DNA of 64,000 bases from Zavarzinia compransoris (GCF_003173055.1 NZ_QGLF01000006.1:332-64331); one strand, 5' to 3'. Positions 28,112-37,605 are shown, counted from the stretch's first letter. A program made the numbers and translations. Notes: generated by a model from the sequence alone, not told the origin.

Positions 28112-30160
28112 ATGTCCGACGCAGAGTATTTCAGGTATGCCGACTATTCCCTTTTCCACGCGAAACGGGAATCGGGGACGCTGGTCATCAGCTTCAGCGG
28201 CATCGGCATGGTCGGCCATTATTTCGACAACGGCGACCCGATGGTGTACTGGGACTTCTCGGAACACCAGAACGACATCGGCCCTTATCAGGCGCTTTAC
28301 GTCCGCGACCTCACCCGTTCCTGGTTCAACGAGGACGCGGGCTTCACCGAGTGTTTCGATAAGATCATCGAAATCGCCACGGCCCCCGGCATCCGGCGCG
28401 TGGTGACCATCGGCCTCGGCATGGGCGCTTTCGGCGCCCTCTATCTGGCGTCCCGGACGCCGGTTTCCCTGGTCATCGCCCTTTCGCCGCAATCGGCCAT
28501 TGCCCCCGTCGTGCTCGACGGCATCGACCGGCGGTGGGCGTATCTTCTCGAAGGGCGGGAGAAATTCCCCCGCGGCGACATCGCGCCCCTGGACCTGAAG
28601 GCGGATCGGATCGTCGCGCTGTGCACCGACGAATTCCGCGAGGATGTCTGGCATCTGCTCCGCCTTGCCGAAGCCAAACATGCGGAAACCTATATCTTCC
28701 CCGGCCGCGATCAGAACATCGCCTATGCCCTCGGCACCGAGGGCATGCTGGTGCCGATCCTGCAGCACCTGATCGCGGGCAGCGGCGACAGCGACGTCCG
28801 CGGCTATCTCGGCGCCCACCGGCTCAGCCCGCAATCGGCCGCCCTGCACCATTATCGGGCGCAGACGGCCTTCGAAACCGGCCGGGCCGACGATGCCCTT
28901 TACGAAGCGACGATGGCGCTGGCCTTGCGGCCGGATATCCCCGGCTACAAGGCGCTGCATGGGCGCATCAAGCACTGGCACGGCGAACAGGCCGCCGCTG
29001 CCGCCGCGAATACCAAGCGCGCCGCGATGCTGGAGCCCGAGCCGACGGTGCGCAACCCGGTGCTGCGCTTCCTGAACCGGCAGGCCTGGTTCGGGACGAT
29101 CGTGCTGCTGCCCACGCTCGTCTCCGCCGTCTATCTGTTCGCCTTCGCGTCGGATCTCTATGTCTCCGAGGCGCGCTACATCATCCGCAGCCCCAACCGC
29201 TCCCAGTTCTCGCTCATCTCGACCGTGCTGCAAGGCACCGGCCTGGCGAAGGCGCAGGACGATACCTATGCGGTGAACGACTTCCTGCGCTCCCGGGACG
29301 CCGTCGCCGCCATCGAAGCCGGCGGGGTGGACCTGCGGCAGATCTACGGCCGGACCGACGCCGACGTTCTTTCCCGCTACCCGAACCCGGTGTTCGATGA
29401 AACGGAGGACGGCCTGTTCCGATATTACCTGAAGCAGGTGGCGCTCTCGCTCAACGGCAGCACGGGCATCACGACCCTGAGCGCCAGCGCGTTCCGGCCC
29501 GAGGATGCGCAGGTCGTGGCCAGGGCGGCGCTGGTCGCCGGCGAGACCCTGATCAACCAGCTGAGCGTCAGGGCCCAGGAAAATGCCCTGAGCGACGCCC
29601 AGAACGAGGTCGCCAATGCCGAGAACCGGGTAAAGGCGGCGGAAAGGGCCCTGCTCGACTATCGCGAGCGCGAGCTGATCCTGGACCCGACCCAGCAATC
29701 CGCCCTGCTGATCGAGGGCATCGCCAAGCTCCAGGCCCAGCTTTCGGCAGCCAATGCGCAATTGACCCAGGTTCTGCAAAATTCGCCGAGAAGCCCGCTG
29801 ATCCCCTCGCTGCGCGCCGCGGTCCGCGCCCTCGAGGGGGAAATCGAGCGCGAACAGGCCAAGGTCGCGGGCACCGCGGGCGCCATGGCGCAGAAGCTGG
29901 GCGAGTACCAGTTCCTGATCATGGAGCAGGTATTTTCCGAGGTGCGGCTGACCGCCGCCACCGCGGGGCTCGAACTCGCGCGGATGGAGGCACAGCGCCA
30001 GCATTTCTATCTCGAACGCGTGGTCGAACCGGGGCTGCCCGACAAGGCGATCGAGCCAAGGCGGGCAACATTGGTCGCAACGATCTTCGTCTTCGCCTTC
30101 CTCGCCTTCTCGACATTGTGGGTAACGTCGCCGCGGGTGCGGAACCATGGCCGGCGCTAG
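28112..30160 (+). CDS. Capsule export inner-membrane protein (KpsE/BexC-like) fused to a dead hydrolase-like domain
   Basis: This is a 682-residue protein. ATG 28112 is chosen because GGGAG lies 8 nt before it; an ATG 18 bp upstream is possible. Residues ~1-220 are alpha/beta-hydrolase-like and ~220-310 helical, both homologous along their length to the gene at 30373. From ~318 comes a polysaccharide co-polymerase of the KpsE/WcbD type: first membrane helix (IVLLPTLVSAVYLFAF) followed by SDLYVSEARYIIRSP, a long periplasmic coiled coil (~480-600), EPGLPDKAIEPRR, and a second helix (TLVATIFVFAFLAF). KpsE-type proteins link the ABC exporter to the outer-membrane channel. The nucleophile elbow reads GLGMG instead of GxSxG, and the histidine aligned with the paralogue is Gln, so the N-terminal domain is probably inactive. 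Confidence 0.85.
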   Translation: MSDAEYFRYADYSLFHAKRESGTLVISFSGIGMVGHYFDNGDPMVYWDFSEHQNDIGPYQALYVRDLTRSWFNEDAGFTECFDKIIEIATAPGIRRVVTIGLGMGAFGALYLASRTPVSLVIALSPQSAIAPVVLDGIDRRWAYLLEGREKFPRGDIAPLDLKADRIVALCTDEFREDVWHLLRLAEAKHAETYIFPGRDQNIAYALGTEGMLVPILQHLIAGSGDSDVRGYLGAHRLSPQSAALHHYRAQTAFETGRADDALYEATMALALRPDIPGYKALHGRIKHWHGEQAAAAAANTKRAAMLEPEPTVRNPVLRFLNRQAWFGTIVLLPTLVSAVYLFAFASDLYVSEARYIIRSPNRSQFSLISTVLQGTGLAKAQDDTYAVNDFLRSRDAVAAIEAGGVDLRQIYGRTDADVLSRYPNPVFDETEDGLFRYYLKQVALSLNGSTGITTLSASAFRPEDAQVVARAALVAGETLINQLSVRAQENALSDAQNEVANAENRVKAAERALLDYRERELILDPTQQSALLIEGIAKLQAQLSAANAQLTQVLQNSPRSPLIPSLRAAVRALEGEIEREQAKVAGTAGAMAQKLGEYQFLIMEQVFSEVRLTAATAGLELARMEAQRQHFYLERVVEPGLPDKAIEPRRATLVATIFVFAFLAFSTLWVTSPRVRNHGRR

Positions 30161-30372
30161 CAGCCCCGCCGCCCCGGCGACGGGCATTGCCACTGTGGGC
30201 GCACCGCGTCTACAACTCTCAGATCACGCTTTGCAATGGCTGCGCAGCGACGGTAAGAAGGGGGCGATCCCGAAATCGCCTCGGTATCGGCGCCGGGAAA
30301 GCGGCGGCCCCCAATGTCATCGGCCAGAACACTCTTTGACAAAGCACCAATATTCCAATTTTGAGGACTTTC

Positions 30373-31746
30373 ATGTCTGAAATCGGCGTCTCTCAATTTG
30401 GGAACTATGCGATCCGCCGGCAGAATGCCGAATCGAAGATTTGCGTAATCTGCGTCGCCAGTATCGGCAACGTCGGCAAATTCTACGATGACGGCCGCCC
30501 CGCGCTGTTTTGGGAATTCTCGGAAACCATCCACCGGCTTGGTGACGTTTCGGCCATTTTCGTTCAGGACCGGGGCCGGACCTGGTTCAACGACCCGAAC
30601 GGCCTCGAGGCCATGATCGACGCCATCCGCGACACCCTGAAGGAATGGAAGGTGCAGCGGGTGGTCACCATGGGCCTCAGCATGGGCGGCTTCGGGGCCT
30701 TGCTCCTGGCCTCGCGGCTGAAGGTCGACCTGGCGATCTCGATCGCCCCGCAGACCGCCATCGCCCGGGACCTGATCAAGGGCCACGACCACCGCTGGGA
30801 CGATCTGATCGCGCCCGTGCCCCGGTTCCCCAACGGCGACCTCTCGACGCTGAACGTCGGCGAGACCGAGGTCGTCCTGATGGCGGGCGACCTGGTGCCC
30901 GAGGATATCTGGCACATCCAGCGCATGCCCGCCCGTTCGAAGAGCCACATCTATATGTTCCCGGGCGCCGAGCACAATCTGTGCAACTGGCTGCGCGATC
31001 GCGGCCAGCTGATGCCGATCCTGGCCGCCCTGATCCGGCAGCAGCGGCCGGTGGACACGGCGGCCATGCTCGATGCCCACCGGCTCGGCGAATTCAACGC
31101 CTCCTTCCACTATATGCGCGCCATCGAACGGCTGGCCGCGCAGGACCTTCATACAGCCTGGTATCACGGCGAAGTGGCCCGGGCGCTGCGCCCGGATATC
31201 GAACATTACGCGACCTGGCTCTATCGCTTGCGCCACACCCTGGGCCATCTGGTCTTCCACCGCTTCGTCAGCCGGGGGCCGGACACCGTCTTCATCGACC
31301 CGAAGAAGGGCTGGTACGAGCCCGAGTCCTGGGGTGTCTGGGGCGGGGCGGAGGGGCGCCTGGACATTCCCTATCCGGTGTCCTGGACCGGCGACCTGAA
31401 GCTGGCCATTACCCTGGTCGGCGCGGTTTCCCTCATGCGCCAGCGCCAGACCGTGACCATCGTCGTCAATGGCAAGACCATCGAGACGGTCGATCTCGAT
31501 ACCAACCAGCCCCGCCGCCTCTTCGTCACGGCCATTCCCGCGGAAATCCTGAGCGACGGCGTCCTCCATATCCAGCTGGTGCCCGATTCCGCGCCGACCC
31601 CGGCCGAACTGGGCCTCGCCCCGGATGCGCGCCCGATCGGTTTCGGGATCGAGGGGCTGATCGTCGCCCCCGTCGTTCCCGCCCCGCAGCACGGCGCGCC
31701 CGTTCACTTCATGGACATCAAGAAAACGTCGAGCACCCCCTGGTGA
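30373..31746 (+). CDS. Alpha/beta-hydrolase-like protein with helical and beta-sandwich domains
   Basis: This is a 457-residue protein. ATG 30373 is preceded by GAGG at 7 nt. Residues ~1-215 are an alpha/beta fold with an intact nucleophile elbow (TMGLSMGGFGALLLASR) and a candidate His in FPGAEHNLCNW. Residues ~230-290 are helical and ~310-450 a beta-sandwich (GWYEPESWGVWGG, VTIVVNGKTIETVDL, IPAEILSDGVLHIQLVPD). The first ~290 residues are homologous to the N-terminus of the capsule-export fusion just upstream. It may be an esterase or acyltransferase modifying the glycan, but no substrate can be assigned. No signal peptide is visible, so it is probably cytoplasmic. Confidence 0.7.
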   Translation: MSEIGVSQFGNYAIRRQNAESKICVICVASIGNVGKFYDDGRPALFWEFSETIHRLGDVSAIFVQDRGRTWFNDPNGLEAMIDAIRDTLKEWKVQRVVTMGLSMGGFGALLLASRLKVDLAISIAPQTAIARDLIKGHDHRWDDLIAPVPRFPNGDLSTLNVGETEVVLMAGDLVPEDIWHIQRMPARSKSHIYMFPGAEHNLCNWLRDRGQLMPILAALIRQQRPVDTAAMLDAHRLGEFNASFHYMRAIERLAAQDLHTAWYHGEVARALRPDIEHYATWLYRLRHTLGHLVFHRFVSRGPDTVFIDPKKGWYEPESWGVWGGAEGRLDIPYPVSWTGDLKLAITLVGAVSLMRQRQTVTIVVNGKTIETVDLDTNQPRRLFVTAIPAEILSDGVLHIQLVPDSAPTPAELGLAPDARPIGFGIEGLIVAPVVPAPQHGAPVHFMDIKKTSSTPW

Positions 31747-31810
31747 TCGCCGCTGTCGTCCAGACCGCGGCCGGCGGCGCTTGCGGCTCCTCGGCCGGGT
31801 GAGGGCGGGC

Positions 31811-33103
31811 ATGGCACCAAGGATCGATATCGACGGGCGGAATCTCGCCTTGAGGCGAGGCACCGGGATCAGCACCTATGCCCGCAACCTGACCCATGTC
31901 ATCCACGGTCTCGGCCCGGCGGTCGGCGTCGTCTATGGCAAGCACCTGCTGCCGCGGGCCGACGCGACGCTGGCGGAAGTGTCCTTTTTCGACCAGGAAA
32001 ACCTGCTGCCGCGCAGCCGCTTCGCCCGGCGCAGCCATCTCTTCGGCCAGGTGATCGCCGGCATGGCCGGCCTGCGCCCGCGGCGCATCGCCGGCGAGGT
32101 CGTGATCCGCGAGCCGCTGGCCGCCGACCTGCCCTATTTCGACCGGCTCTACAATATCCCCGGCCTGTTCGACATCGCCCGCAGCTACCTGAAATATACC
32201 GGGCAACTGATGGACCTCCGGTATTCACGCCAGGAACGGCCCCAGGTCTTCCATTGTACCTGTCCTCTTGCCCTCCGGGTGCGGGGCGCGGCCAACATCT
32301 ATACGCTGCATGACCTGATCCCGCTAAAATTGCCGTATTACACGCGCTATCTGAAAGCCGAATACTATCGCATCGTGAAGGAGATCGTGCGACGCGCGGA
32401 CCATATCTGCACCGTCTCGGAATTTTCCCGGCAGGACATCATCCGGACCCTGAAGGTTCCGGAAAACCGCGTCACCAATACCTACCAGTCGGTCAGCGTT
32501 CCGGGCTGGATCACCCGCAAGACCGATGACGAGATCGCCAACGAGATCGAGGGCGCTTTCGGCCTGCCGTTCGGCGGCTATTTCCTGTTCTTCGGCGCGA
32601 TCGAACCGAAGAAGAACATCGCCCGCATGATCGAAGGCTATCTGAAGGCCAATGTGCCGCAGCCCCTGGTCATCGTCGGTTCCGAAGCCTGGTCGGCCGA
32701 CCATGAACTGGCCATGCTGCAGAACGACGCCGTCCGCGACAGCGGCCGCATCAAGCGGATCCAGTATGTGCCCTTCGATCTGCTGCTGACCCTTATCCGC
32801 GGGGCGCGGTCGGTGGTCTTCCCCTCGCTCTACGAGGGGTTCGGCCTGCCCGTGCTCGAGGCCATGCTTCTGGGCACGCCGGTGATTACCTCCACCTCCT
32901 CCTGCCTGCCCGAGGTCGCGGGGGACGCCGCCCTGCTCGTCGATCCTTACGACACCGACGACATCAAGGCGGCCTTCCGCGCCATGGCCGACAGCACCGC
33001 CAGCCTGGAGGAATTCCGCGAGCGCGGGCAGCGGCAGGCGGCCCTTTTCAGCCCCGAGCGCTATGCCGCCAGGGTGAAGGCCATGTACGCCCCCTTCCTG
33101 TAG
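31811..33103 (+). CDS. GT4-family glycosyltransferase
   Basis: This 430-residue protein starts at ATG 31811, preceded by GAGG, and begins MAPRIDIDGRNLALRRGTGISTYARNL (a GT4 acceptor-side motif). YTLHDLIPLKLPYYT, YFLFFGAIEPKKNIARMIEGYL, and the donor-site YEGFGLPVLEAMLLGTPVITS with E-x7-E follow in order. It is the last recognisable gene of the plus-strand capsule operon, 64 bp after the hydrolase-like gene. It is predicted to extend the capsule or an associated glycan from a nucleotide sugar at the cytoplasmic face; specificity is unknown. Confidence 0.87.
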   Translation: MAPRIDIDGRNLALRRGTGISTYARNLTHVIHGLGPAVGVVYGKHLLPRADATLAEVSFFDQENLLPRSRFARRSHLFGQVIAGMAGLRPRRIAGEVVIREPLAADLPYFDRLYNIPGLFDIARSYLKYTGQLMDLRYSRQERPQVFHCTCPLALRVRGAANIYTLHDLIPLKLPYYTRYLKAEYYRIVKEIVRRADHICTVSEFSRQDIIRTLKVPENRVTNTYQSVSVPGWITRKTDDEIANEIEGAFGLPFGGYFLFFGAIEPKKNIARMIEGYLKANVPQPLVIVGSEAWSADHELAMLQNDAVRDSGRIKRIQYVPFDLLLTLIRGARSVVFPSLYEGFGLPVLEAMLLGTPVITSTSSCLPEVAGDAALLVDPYDTDDIKAAFRAMADSTASLEEFRERGQRQAALFSPERYAARVKAMYAPFL

Positions 33104-33178
33104 CGGCTGCGCCCCGCCCGGTTCCCGCCGCGAAGGGCCGCCCCTTCACACGCGGGCCCCGGGATCCTCCCCCGGCGA

Positions 33179-34414
33179 TCAATTGCCGGCGCGCAGCCGG
33201 CGCGTCTTGCGCATGCCGATGATCGTCTCGAGCGTGCTGACCAGGAAGACCTTGAGCGCCGATTCACGGGGCTTCGGATCTTGGCCGCGGCCGATGCGCC
33301 GCAGTTGCCGGGTGTACCAGGTCACCTCCATCATGGCCATCCGATCGACCATGCCGATGCCGGTCTTCAGCGGCGTCACCTTTTGCTCAGGGTCCTTGCC
33401 CTCGAGCAGGCGTTGCGAGACTTCGGGCTCGATCGCCAGCAGGCGGGCGATGCCGCAGAGATCCAGCGAACCGGACGCCAGCGCCGCATCCATGCCGGCC
33501 GCGGTGCGGAAACCGCCGGTCACCATCAGCGGCACATGGGGGATGCGCGCCCGCACCTTGTCGGCGAAATCCAGGAAATAGGCTTCGCGCGCCTTCGTCG
33601 ATGCGCGGACACCGGTCATGACCGGCGCTTCGTAGGTGCCGCCCGAGATTTCGATCAGGTCGATGCCGGCTTCCGCGAGCGCGCCCATGACGTCGAGCGC
33701 CTCCTCCTCGGTGAAGCCGCCCTTCTGGAAATCGGCCGAGTTCAGCTTGATGCCGATGGGGAAATCCGGGGCCGTCGCGGCGCGCATGGCCTCGAGCACG
33801 CGCAGCACGAAGCGCCGGCGGTTTTCGGCGGTGCCGCCCCAGATATCGCTGCGCTGGTTGGTCAGCGGCGACAGGAACTGGCTGACCAGATAGCCGTGAG
33901 CGCCGTGGATTTCCACGCCCGTGAAGCCCGCCTTGCGGCAGATGCCGGCGGCGCGGCCGAAACGGGCGATGATCTCCTCGATCTCATCGCCGGTCAGGGC
34001 CCGCGGGGTTTCGAAGAAGGCCTTCATCGACTCGCTGAAACCGACGGCGGACGGCGCCACCGTTTCCGCGTTCAGCCCTTTCGGCGCCTGGCGGCCCGGA
34101 TGGTTGATCTGCGCCCAGATCTGCGCCCCATGGGCCTTGCCGGCCGCGGCCCAGTCGCGCAGCAGGTCGAGGTCGCGCTCGTCCTCGATCACCACGTTGC
34201 CCGGTTCGCCCAGGGCGCGGCGATCGATCATGACGTTGCCGGTGATCAGCAGGCCCGTGCCCCCGGCCCCCCAGCGGCGATAGAGGCGCACCAGTTCAGG
34301 CGTCGCCCGGTTGTCCATGGTGCCCAGCGCCTCGCTCATGGCGGATTTGGCGATCCGATTGGGCAGCCTGACGCCGTTGCCCAACGAAAAAGGCGTGCCG
34401 AGGATGGTTGTCAT
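33179..34414 (-). CDS. NADH:flavin oxidoreductase (Old Yellow Enzyme family)
   Basis: This 411-residue FMN-dependent TIM-barrel enzyme starts at ATG 34414 with AAGGA ahead; the open frame continues upstream without similarity. Evidence: LPNRIAKSAMSEALGT at the FMN-binding N-terminus, WAQINHPGRQAPK (flavin/substrate His region), GFTGVEIHGAHGYLVSQFLSPLTNQRSD, FPIGIKLNSADFQKGG, and LMVTGGFRTAAGMDAAL. The family reduces activated C=C bonds of enones, nitro compounds or similar using NAD(P)H. It lacks the C-terminal FAD/FeS half of 2,4-dienoyl-CoA reductases, so it is the short type. It is followed upstream by an alpha/beta hydrolase on the same strand, suggesting a small catabolic or detoxifying unit. 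Confidence 0.88.
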   Translation of the reverse strand: MTTILGTPFSLGNGVRLPNRIAKSAMSEALGTMDNRATPELVRLYRRWGAGGTGLLITGNVMIDRRALGEPGNVVIEDERDLDLLRDWAAAGKAHGAQIWAQINHPGRQAPKGLNAETVAPSAVGFSESMKAFFETPRALTGDEIEEIIARFGRAAGICRKAGFTGVEIHGAHGYLVSQFLSPLTNQRSDIWGGTAENRRRFVLRVLEAMRAATAPDFPIGIKLNSADFQKGGFTEEEALDVMGALAEAGIDLIEISGGTYEAPVMTGVRASTKAREAYFLDFADKVRARIPHVPLMVTGGFRTAAGMDAALASGSLDLCGIARLLAIEPEVSQRLLEGKDPEQKVTPLKTGIGMVDRMAMMEVTWYTRQLRRIGRGQDPKPRESALKVFLVSTLETIIGMRKTRRLRAGN

Positions 34415-34544
34415 GTTGTTTTCCTTGGAACGAAGGGGATCGAAGCAGGCACAAGGTCGCCGGTGGGACGCGCAATAAGTCCCGGGTCCGGCCGAGAAGG
34501 CATTTGGCAGATAGGATTCGTTCAGGCCGACTGCAAGATGCCGG

Positions 34545-35516
34545 TCAGGCCGCGGCCGGTTTCGGCAGCCCGCGCCGAATGAAGGCGACAATGGCATCAT
34601 GCATCTGGCGAAGCCCGGGCAGTTCGATCGGGTAATGCCCCGCCTTGTCCAGCATGACGGTGGTGACGGGGACCTTCCCGATCCTGCGCAGGAACAAGTC
34701 GCTGAGATGCAGGGGGGTCCAATGGTCCTCGGCCGGCTGGGTCAGGAGCACCGGGCAGACGTCGAAATCCTCCGGCTCGATCGCGGGGCGATAGCGCGCA
34801 TAGGTGCTGAGAAATTTCAGCGAAACCCAATTCCCGGCCGAGGTCCCGTCGCGCAGACAGGCGTCGAGCGCCCCTTTGTCGTTGGCAAGGGTCCGCATCT
34901 TGCTGACCAGGGCCATCGGCAGCCGCAGCCGGCCCAGCCCCAGCGCCGTCGAGAGATGCGCCAGCGGCACGCCGACACGGTTCATGAACGGATTGGCCGC
35001 CGTCTCGTCGCCGACCTGCCGCACCCGCTGGTCGAGAAAGGTCATGCCGACGATGCCCTGGACCTTCCGGTTCAAGGCCGCGGCGTGATAGGCCAGCATG
35101 CCGCCGGCGCTGAGGCCGTAGAGAAAAATCGGGCGCGGATCCCTTGCCCTTTCGCTGTCGATGAAATCGCTCGCCGCCCGGACCCAATCGTCATAGGTGA
35201 CGGTGACGCCCCGCGCGACCTCCGTCACCCCGTATCCCGGCATATCGATGGCGACCGTCTCGAAACCGCTGCGGTGGAGCGGTGCCCCGAGGATGGTGGA
35301 CATCTGGCGACCATTGGTGCCGACGCCGTGGAACAGGATCACGCGCGCCGGCGCCGACGGCAGGCAATAGCGATCGAGATGGATGCGATGACCACGCCAG
35401 GCCCACCATTCCTCGGCGGGCAGCTGCCCGGGACCGAGTTGATAGGGCGCCGGCAGAAACGACTGGATCTCCCGCCAGGCCTTCTGACCGGCGTAACCTT
35501 CCGACACTTCATTCAC
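34545..35516 (-). CDS. Alpha/beta hydrolase
   Basis: This is a 323-residue protein if translation begins at GTG 35516. The start is uncertain: no strong Shine-Dalgarno is visible and a second in-frame GTG lies at 35507. RVILFHGVGTNGRQM is the oxyanion strand (HG motif), LYGLSAGGMLAYHAAAL is the nucleophile elbow GxSxG, VLLTQPAEDHWTP carries the acid, and LDKAGHYPIE the likely catalytic His. It probably hydrolyses an ester or lactone in the cytoplasm. It is divergent from a TetR regulator at 35624, the usual layout for control of a neighbouring enzyme by its own inducer-sensing repressor. Confidence 0.8.
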   Translation of the reverse strand: MNEVSEGYAGQKAWREIQSFLPAPYQLGPGQLPAEEWWAWRGHRIHLDRYCLPSAPARVILFHGVGTNGRQMSTILGAPLHRSGFETVAIDMPGYGVTEVARGVTVTYDDWVRAASDFIDSERARDPRPIFLYGLSAGGMLAYHAAALNRKVQGIVGMTFLDQRVRQVGDETAANPFMNRVGVPLAHLSTALGLGRLRLPMALVSKMRTLANDKGALDACLRDGTSAGNWVSLKFLSTYARYRPAIEPEDFDVCPVLLTQPAEDHWTPLHLSDLFLRRIGKVPVTTVMLDKAGHYPIELPGLRQMHDAIVAFIRRGLPKPAAA

Positions 35517-35623
35517 CGCAGGGTCTCCATTCCGGCGCTCGGCGGGCGTCGACTTGACTTGACGGCCGCGCGGGTCCACATCACGGGAATGAACATAAGT
35601 TGGATTTCCGGAAAAAACAACAG

Positions 35624-36274
35624 ATGTCGGATTTAGAGACGCCGTCAGCCTCGGACCCGGCAGCCCGGGGCAAGCGGACCCGGCGCGCGGGACTGCCGGT
35701 CCAGGCCCGCTCGCAGGAGCGGATGGCGCGGGCGCTTGAGGTGGCGGAGCGGCTGGTGGTCGAGATCGGGCCGGAACGGACGTCGATCCCCGAGATCGAA
35801 CGGCTGTCCAACGTGCCGCGGGCGAGCATCTATCAATATTTCCCCGACAAATACGCAATCTTCTCGCACCTGTCGCAGGGCCATATGCAGGGCTTGATGG
35901 CGTTCATCCTGGGCGCTCACCCAGCCGGCCGCCACACCGACTGGCGGGCGATGACGCGCGCGGTCATCCAGGATACGGCGGCCTATTACAATGCCAATAA
36001 GGCGGCCAGCGTGCTGCTGCTGAAGGGGCCCTTCGGCAGCAACGACTGCAAGGCCCATTTCGACAAGGACGCGAGCCTCGCCCGCTGGCTCAGGGCCCGC
36101 GCCCAGGAAACCGGCCTCGCCAACCTGCCCGAGAACCCGGACGCGGTCGCCCTCGCCATCGAGATGGTCTTCGCCTGCCTCAAATACGGCTACAGCCAGG
36201 AGGGCTATACGTCGGCGGCGATCTGCGATCAGGCCATCGCCGCGATCACCGGCTATCTGGCCAACTGGGCCTGA
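35624..36274 (+). CDS. TetR/AcrR-family transcriptional regulator
   Basis: This is a 216-residue protein from ATG 35624. A TTG further upstream is in frame but has no support. Residues ~25-75 form the TetR DNA-binding domain (RSQERMARALEVAERLVVEIG, SIPEIERLSNVPRASIYQYFPDKYAIFSHL), with the usual helix-turn-helix ending in YQYFPDK. The C-terminal ~140 residues are the variable ligand pocket and dimer part. It is divergent from the alpha/beta hydrolase, with about 107 bp between starts. It most likely represses that gene and perhaps the flavin oxidoreductase; the ligand is unknown. I could not identify a convincing palindrome for its operator. Confidence 0.88.
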   Translation: MSDLETPSASDPAARGKRTRRAGLPVQARSQERMARALEVAERLVVEIGPERTSIPEIERLSNVPRASIYQYFPDKYAIFSHLSQGHMQGLMAFILGAHPAGRHTDWRAMTRAVIQDTAAYYNANKAASVLLLKGPFGSNDCKAHFDKDASLARWLRARAQETGLANLPENPDAVALAIEMVFACLKYGYSQEGYTSAAICDQAIAAITGYLANWA

Positions 36275-36318
36275 GGCGGCCGTCGGGCGTCGCCGTCCCG
36301 ATCCTCGGCCGGCACACT

Positions 36319-37605
36319 TCAGATCGGCGCCTCGACGACCGGCAGGGAGATGCGGACCTCCAATCCCCCTTGCGGCCGGTTGGCGCCGCTGATCCGCCCG
36401 CCATGGGAGAGAACGGCCCGCTGCGCGATGGCAAGGCCGAGCCCATAGCCGTCCGGCGCGCCATGGGCGCCGCGGGCGAAGGGCCGGAACAAATGTTCCA
36501 ATTCGCTTTCGGCAACGCCCCGGCCCTCGTCCGCGACGACGACCTCGACCCAGCCGGGCCGGGCCTCCAGGGTGACGGAAATGGCCGAGCCCTTGGGCGT
36601 ATGGCGCAGGGCATTGCGCAGGATATTCTCGATCGCCCGCCGCATCAGGCCGGCGTCGCCGGCGACCAGCACATCCTCGGCGCCGTCGTCCGGCGGGCAA
36701 TGGATCACGGCGCCGGCCGGTTCCGCCTCGAAGCGCGCATCGGCGACCACGGCCCGGACGAGACTGTTGAGGTCGAAATAACTGTCCTTGTCGGCCAGGC
36801 CGTTCTCGGCGCGGGCAAGGCTCAGCAATTCGCCGACCATGGCATCGATCCGCCCCGCCTCGTCCTCGATCCGGTCGAGGACGAGGTCGAAGCGGCCCGG
36901 ATTCTGCCGGGCAAGCCCGATCGAGATCTGGAGCCTTGCCAGCGGCGAGCGCAATTCATGGGAGACATCGTTCAGCAGGCGGTCGCGCGCCTCGACCAGA
37001 TGCTGGAGCCGTTCGGCCATGGCATCGAAATCGCGGGCGAGATCGGCGATCTCGTCGCGCCGCCGCCCCATCCGCCCGGCCAGCCGATAGCCGAGATCGC
37101 CGCGCGCCAGGATCGCGAACCCGTCCCGCAGGCGCCCGATCGGCCGGGTCAGATACCAGGCCAAGGCCGCGCTGAAGCCCAGCCCGCCGATGATCGCCAG
37201 CACCACCATGAAGGGCGGAATATCGAAGGGGCCGGGCTTTCGGGCCGGCACGGCGCGCGGCTCGTAGACGATCTCGTAGCGGGTGCCGTCCGGCGCCGTC
37301 GCCGTGCCGACCACTTCGAACTCGCCCGCTGCCCGCACCGCCCCCGGCGGCCACAGGCTCAGGCGGTCGCGCCCGGGCGGCTGCAGGCCGGCCAGGGCCT
37401 CGCGGAAAGCCGCCGGGCCCTGCTGCTCGACGATGCGGGCCGCCAGCGCAATCTGGGCCGGGGCGGCCTGATCGGCCAGGAAGCGCTCGACATGTTTCGG
37501 CTGCACGTCGAAGACGACGAAATAGATCCACAGCCCCTCGATGATCGCGATGAAGGTGAACCAGAAGCCGAGCAGGATTTTCCAGAACAGGCGCTGGCGC
37601 ATCAA
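36319..37605 (-). CDS. Sensor histidine kinase (CpxA/EnvZ type)
   Basis: This is a 428-residue inner-membrane kinase. Residues ~10-32 (ILLGFWFTFIAIIEGLWIYF) and ~148-172 (FMVVLAIIGGLGFSAALAWYL) are membrane helices around a periplasmic sensor of ~115 residues. Next come a HAMP segment (LTRPIGRLRDGFAILARGDLG), the H-box with the phosphorylated His (DVSHELRSPLARLQ), the N-box (IENILRNALRHTPKG), and the G-boxes (VADEGRGV, YGLGLAIA). It begins by overlapping the response-regulator stop (ATGA), so kinase and regulator are coupled. It sits divergent from macAB-type efflux genes and probably controls them in response to an envelope signal or toxic compound. Confidence 0.93.
   Translation of the reverse strand: MMRQRLFWKILLGFWFTFIAIIEGLWIYFVVFDVQPKHVERFLADQAAPAQIALAARIVEQQGPAAFREALAGLQPPGRDRLSLWPPGAVRAAGEFEVVGTATAPDGTRYEIVYEPRAVPARKPGPFDIPPFMVVLAIIGGLGFSAALAWYLTRPIGRLRDGFAILARGDLGYRLAGRMGRRRDEIADLARDFDAMAERLQHLVEARDRLLNDVSHELRSPLARLQISIGLARQNPGRFDLVLDRIEDEAGRIDAMVGELLSLARAENGLADKDSYFDLNSLVRAVVADARFEAEPAGAVIHCPPDDGAEDVLVAGDAGLMRRAIENILRNALRHTPKGSAISVTLEARPGWVEVVVADEGRGVAESELEHLFRPFARGAHGAPDGYGLGLAIAQRAVLSHGGRISGANRPQGGLEVRISLPVVEAPI

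Noticed and set aside
27164-30193. A 1009-codon open frame antisense to the capsule-export fusion
   Set aside because: No family resemblance; the plus-strand frames carry recognisable GT, hydrolase-like and KpsE-like features.
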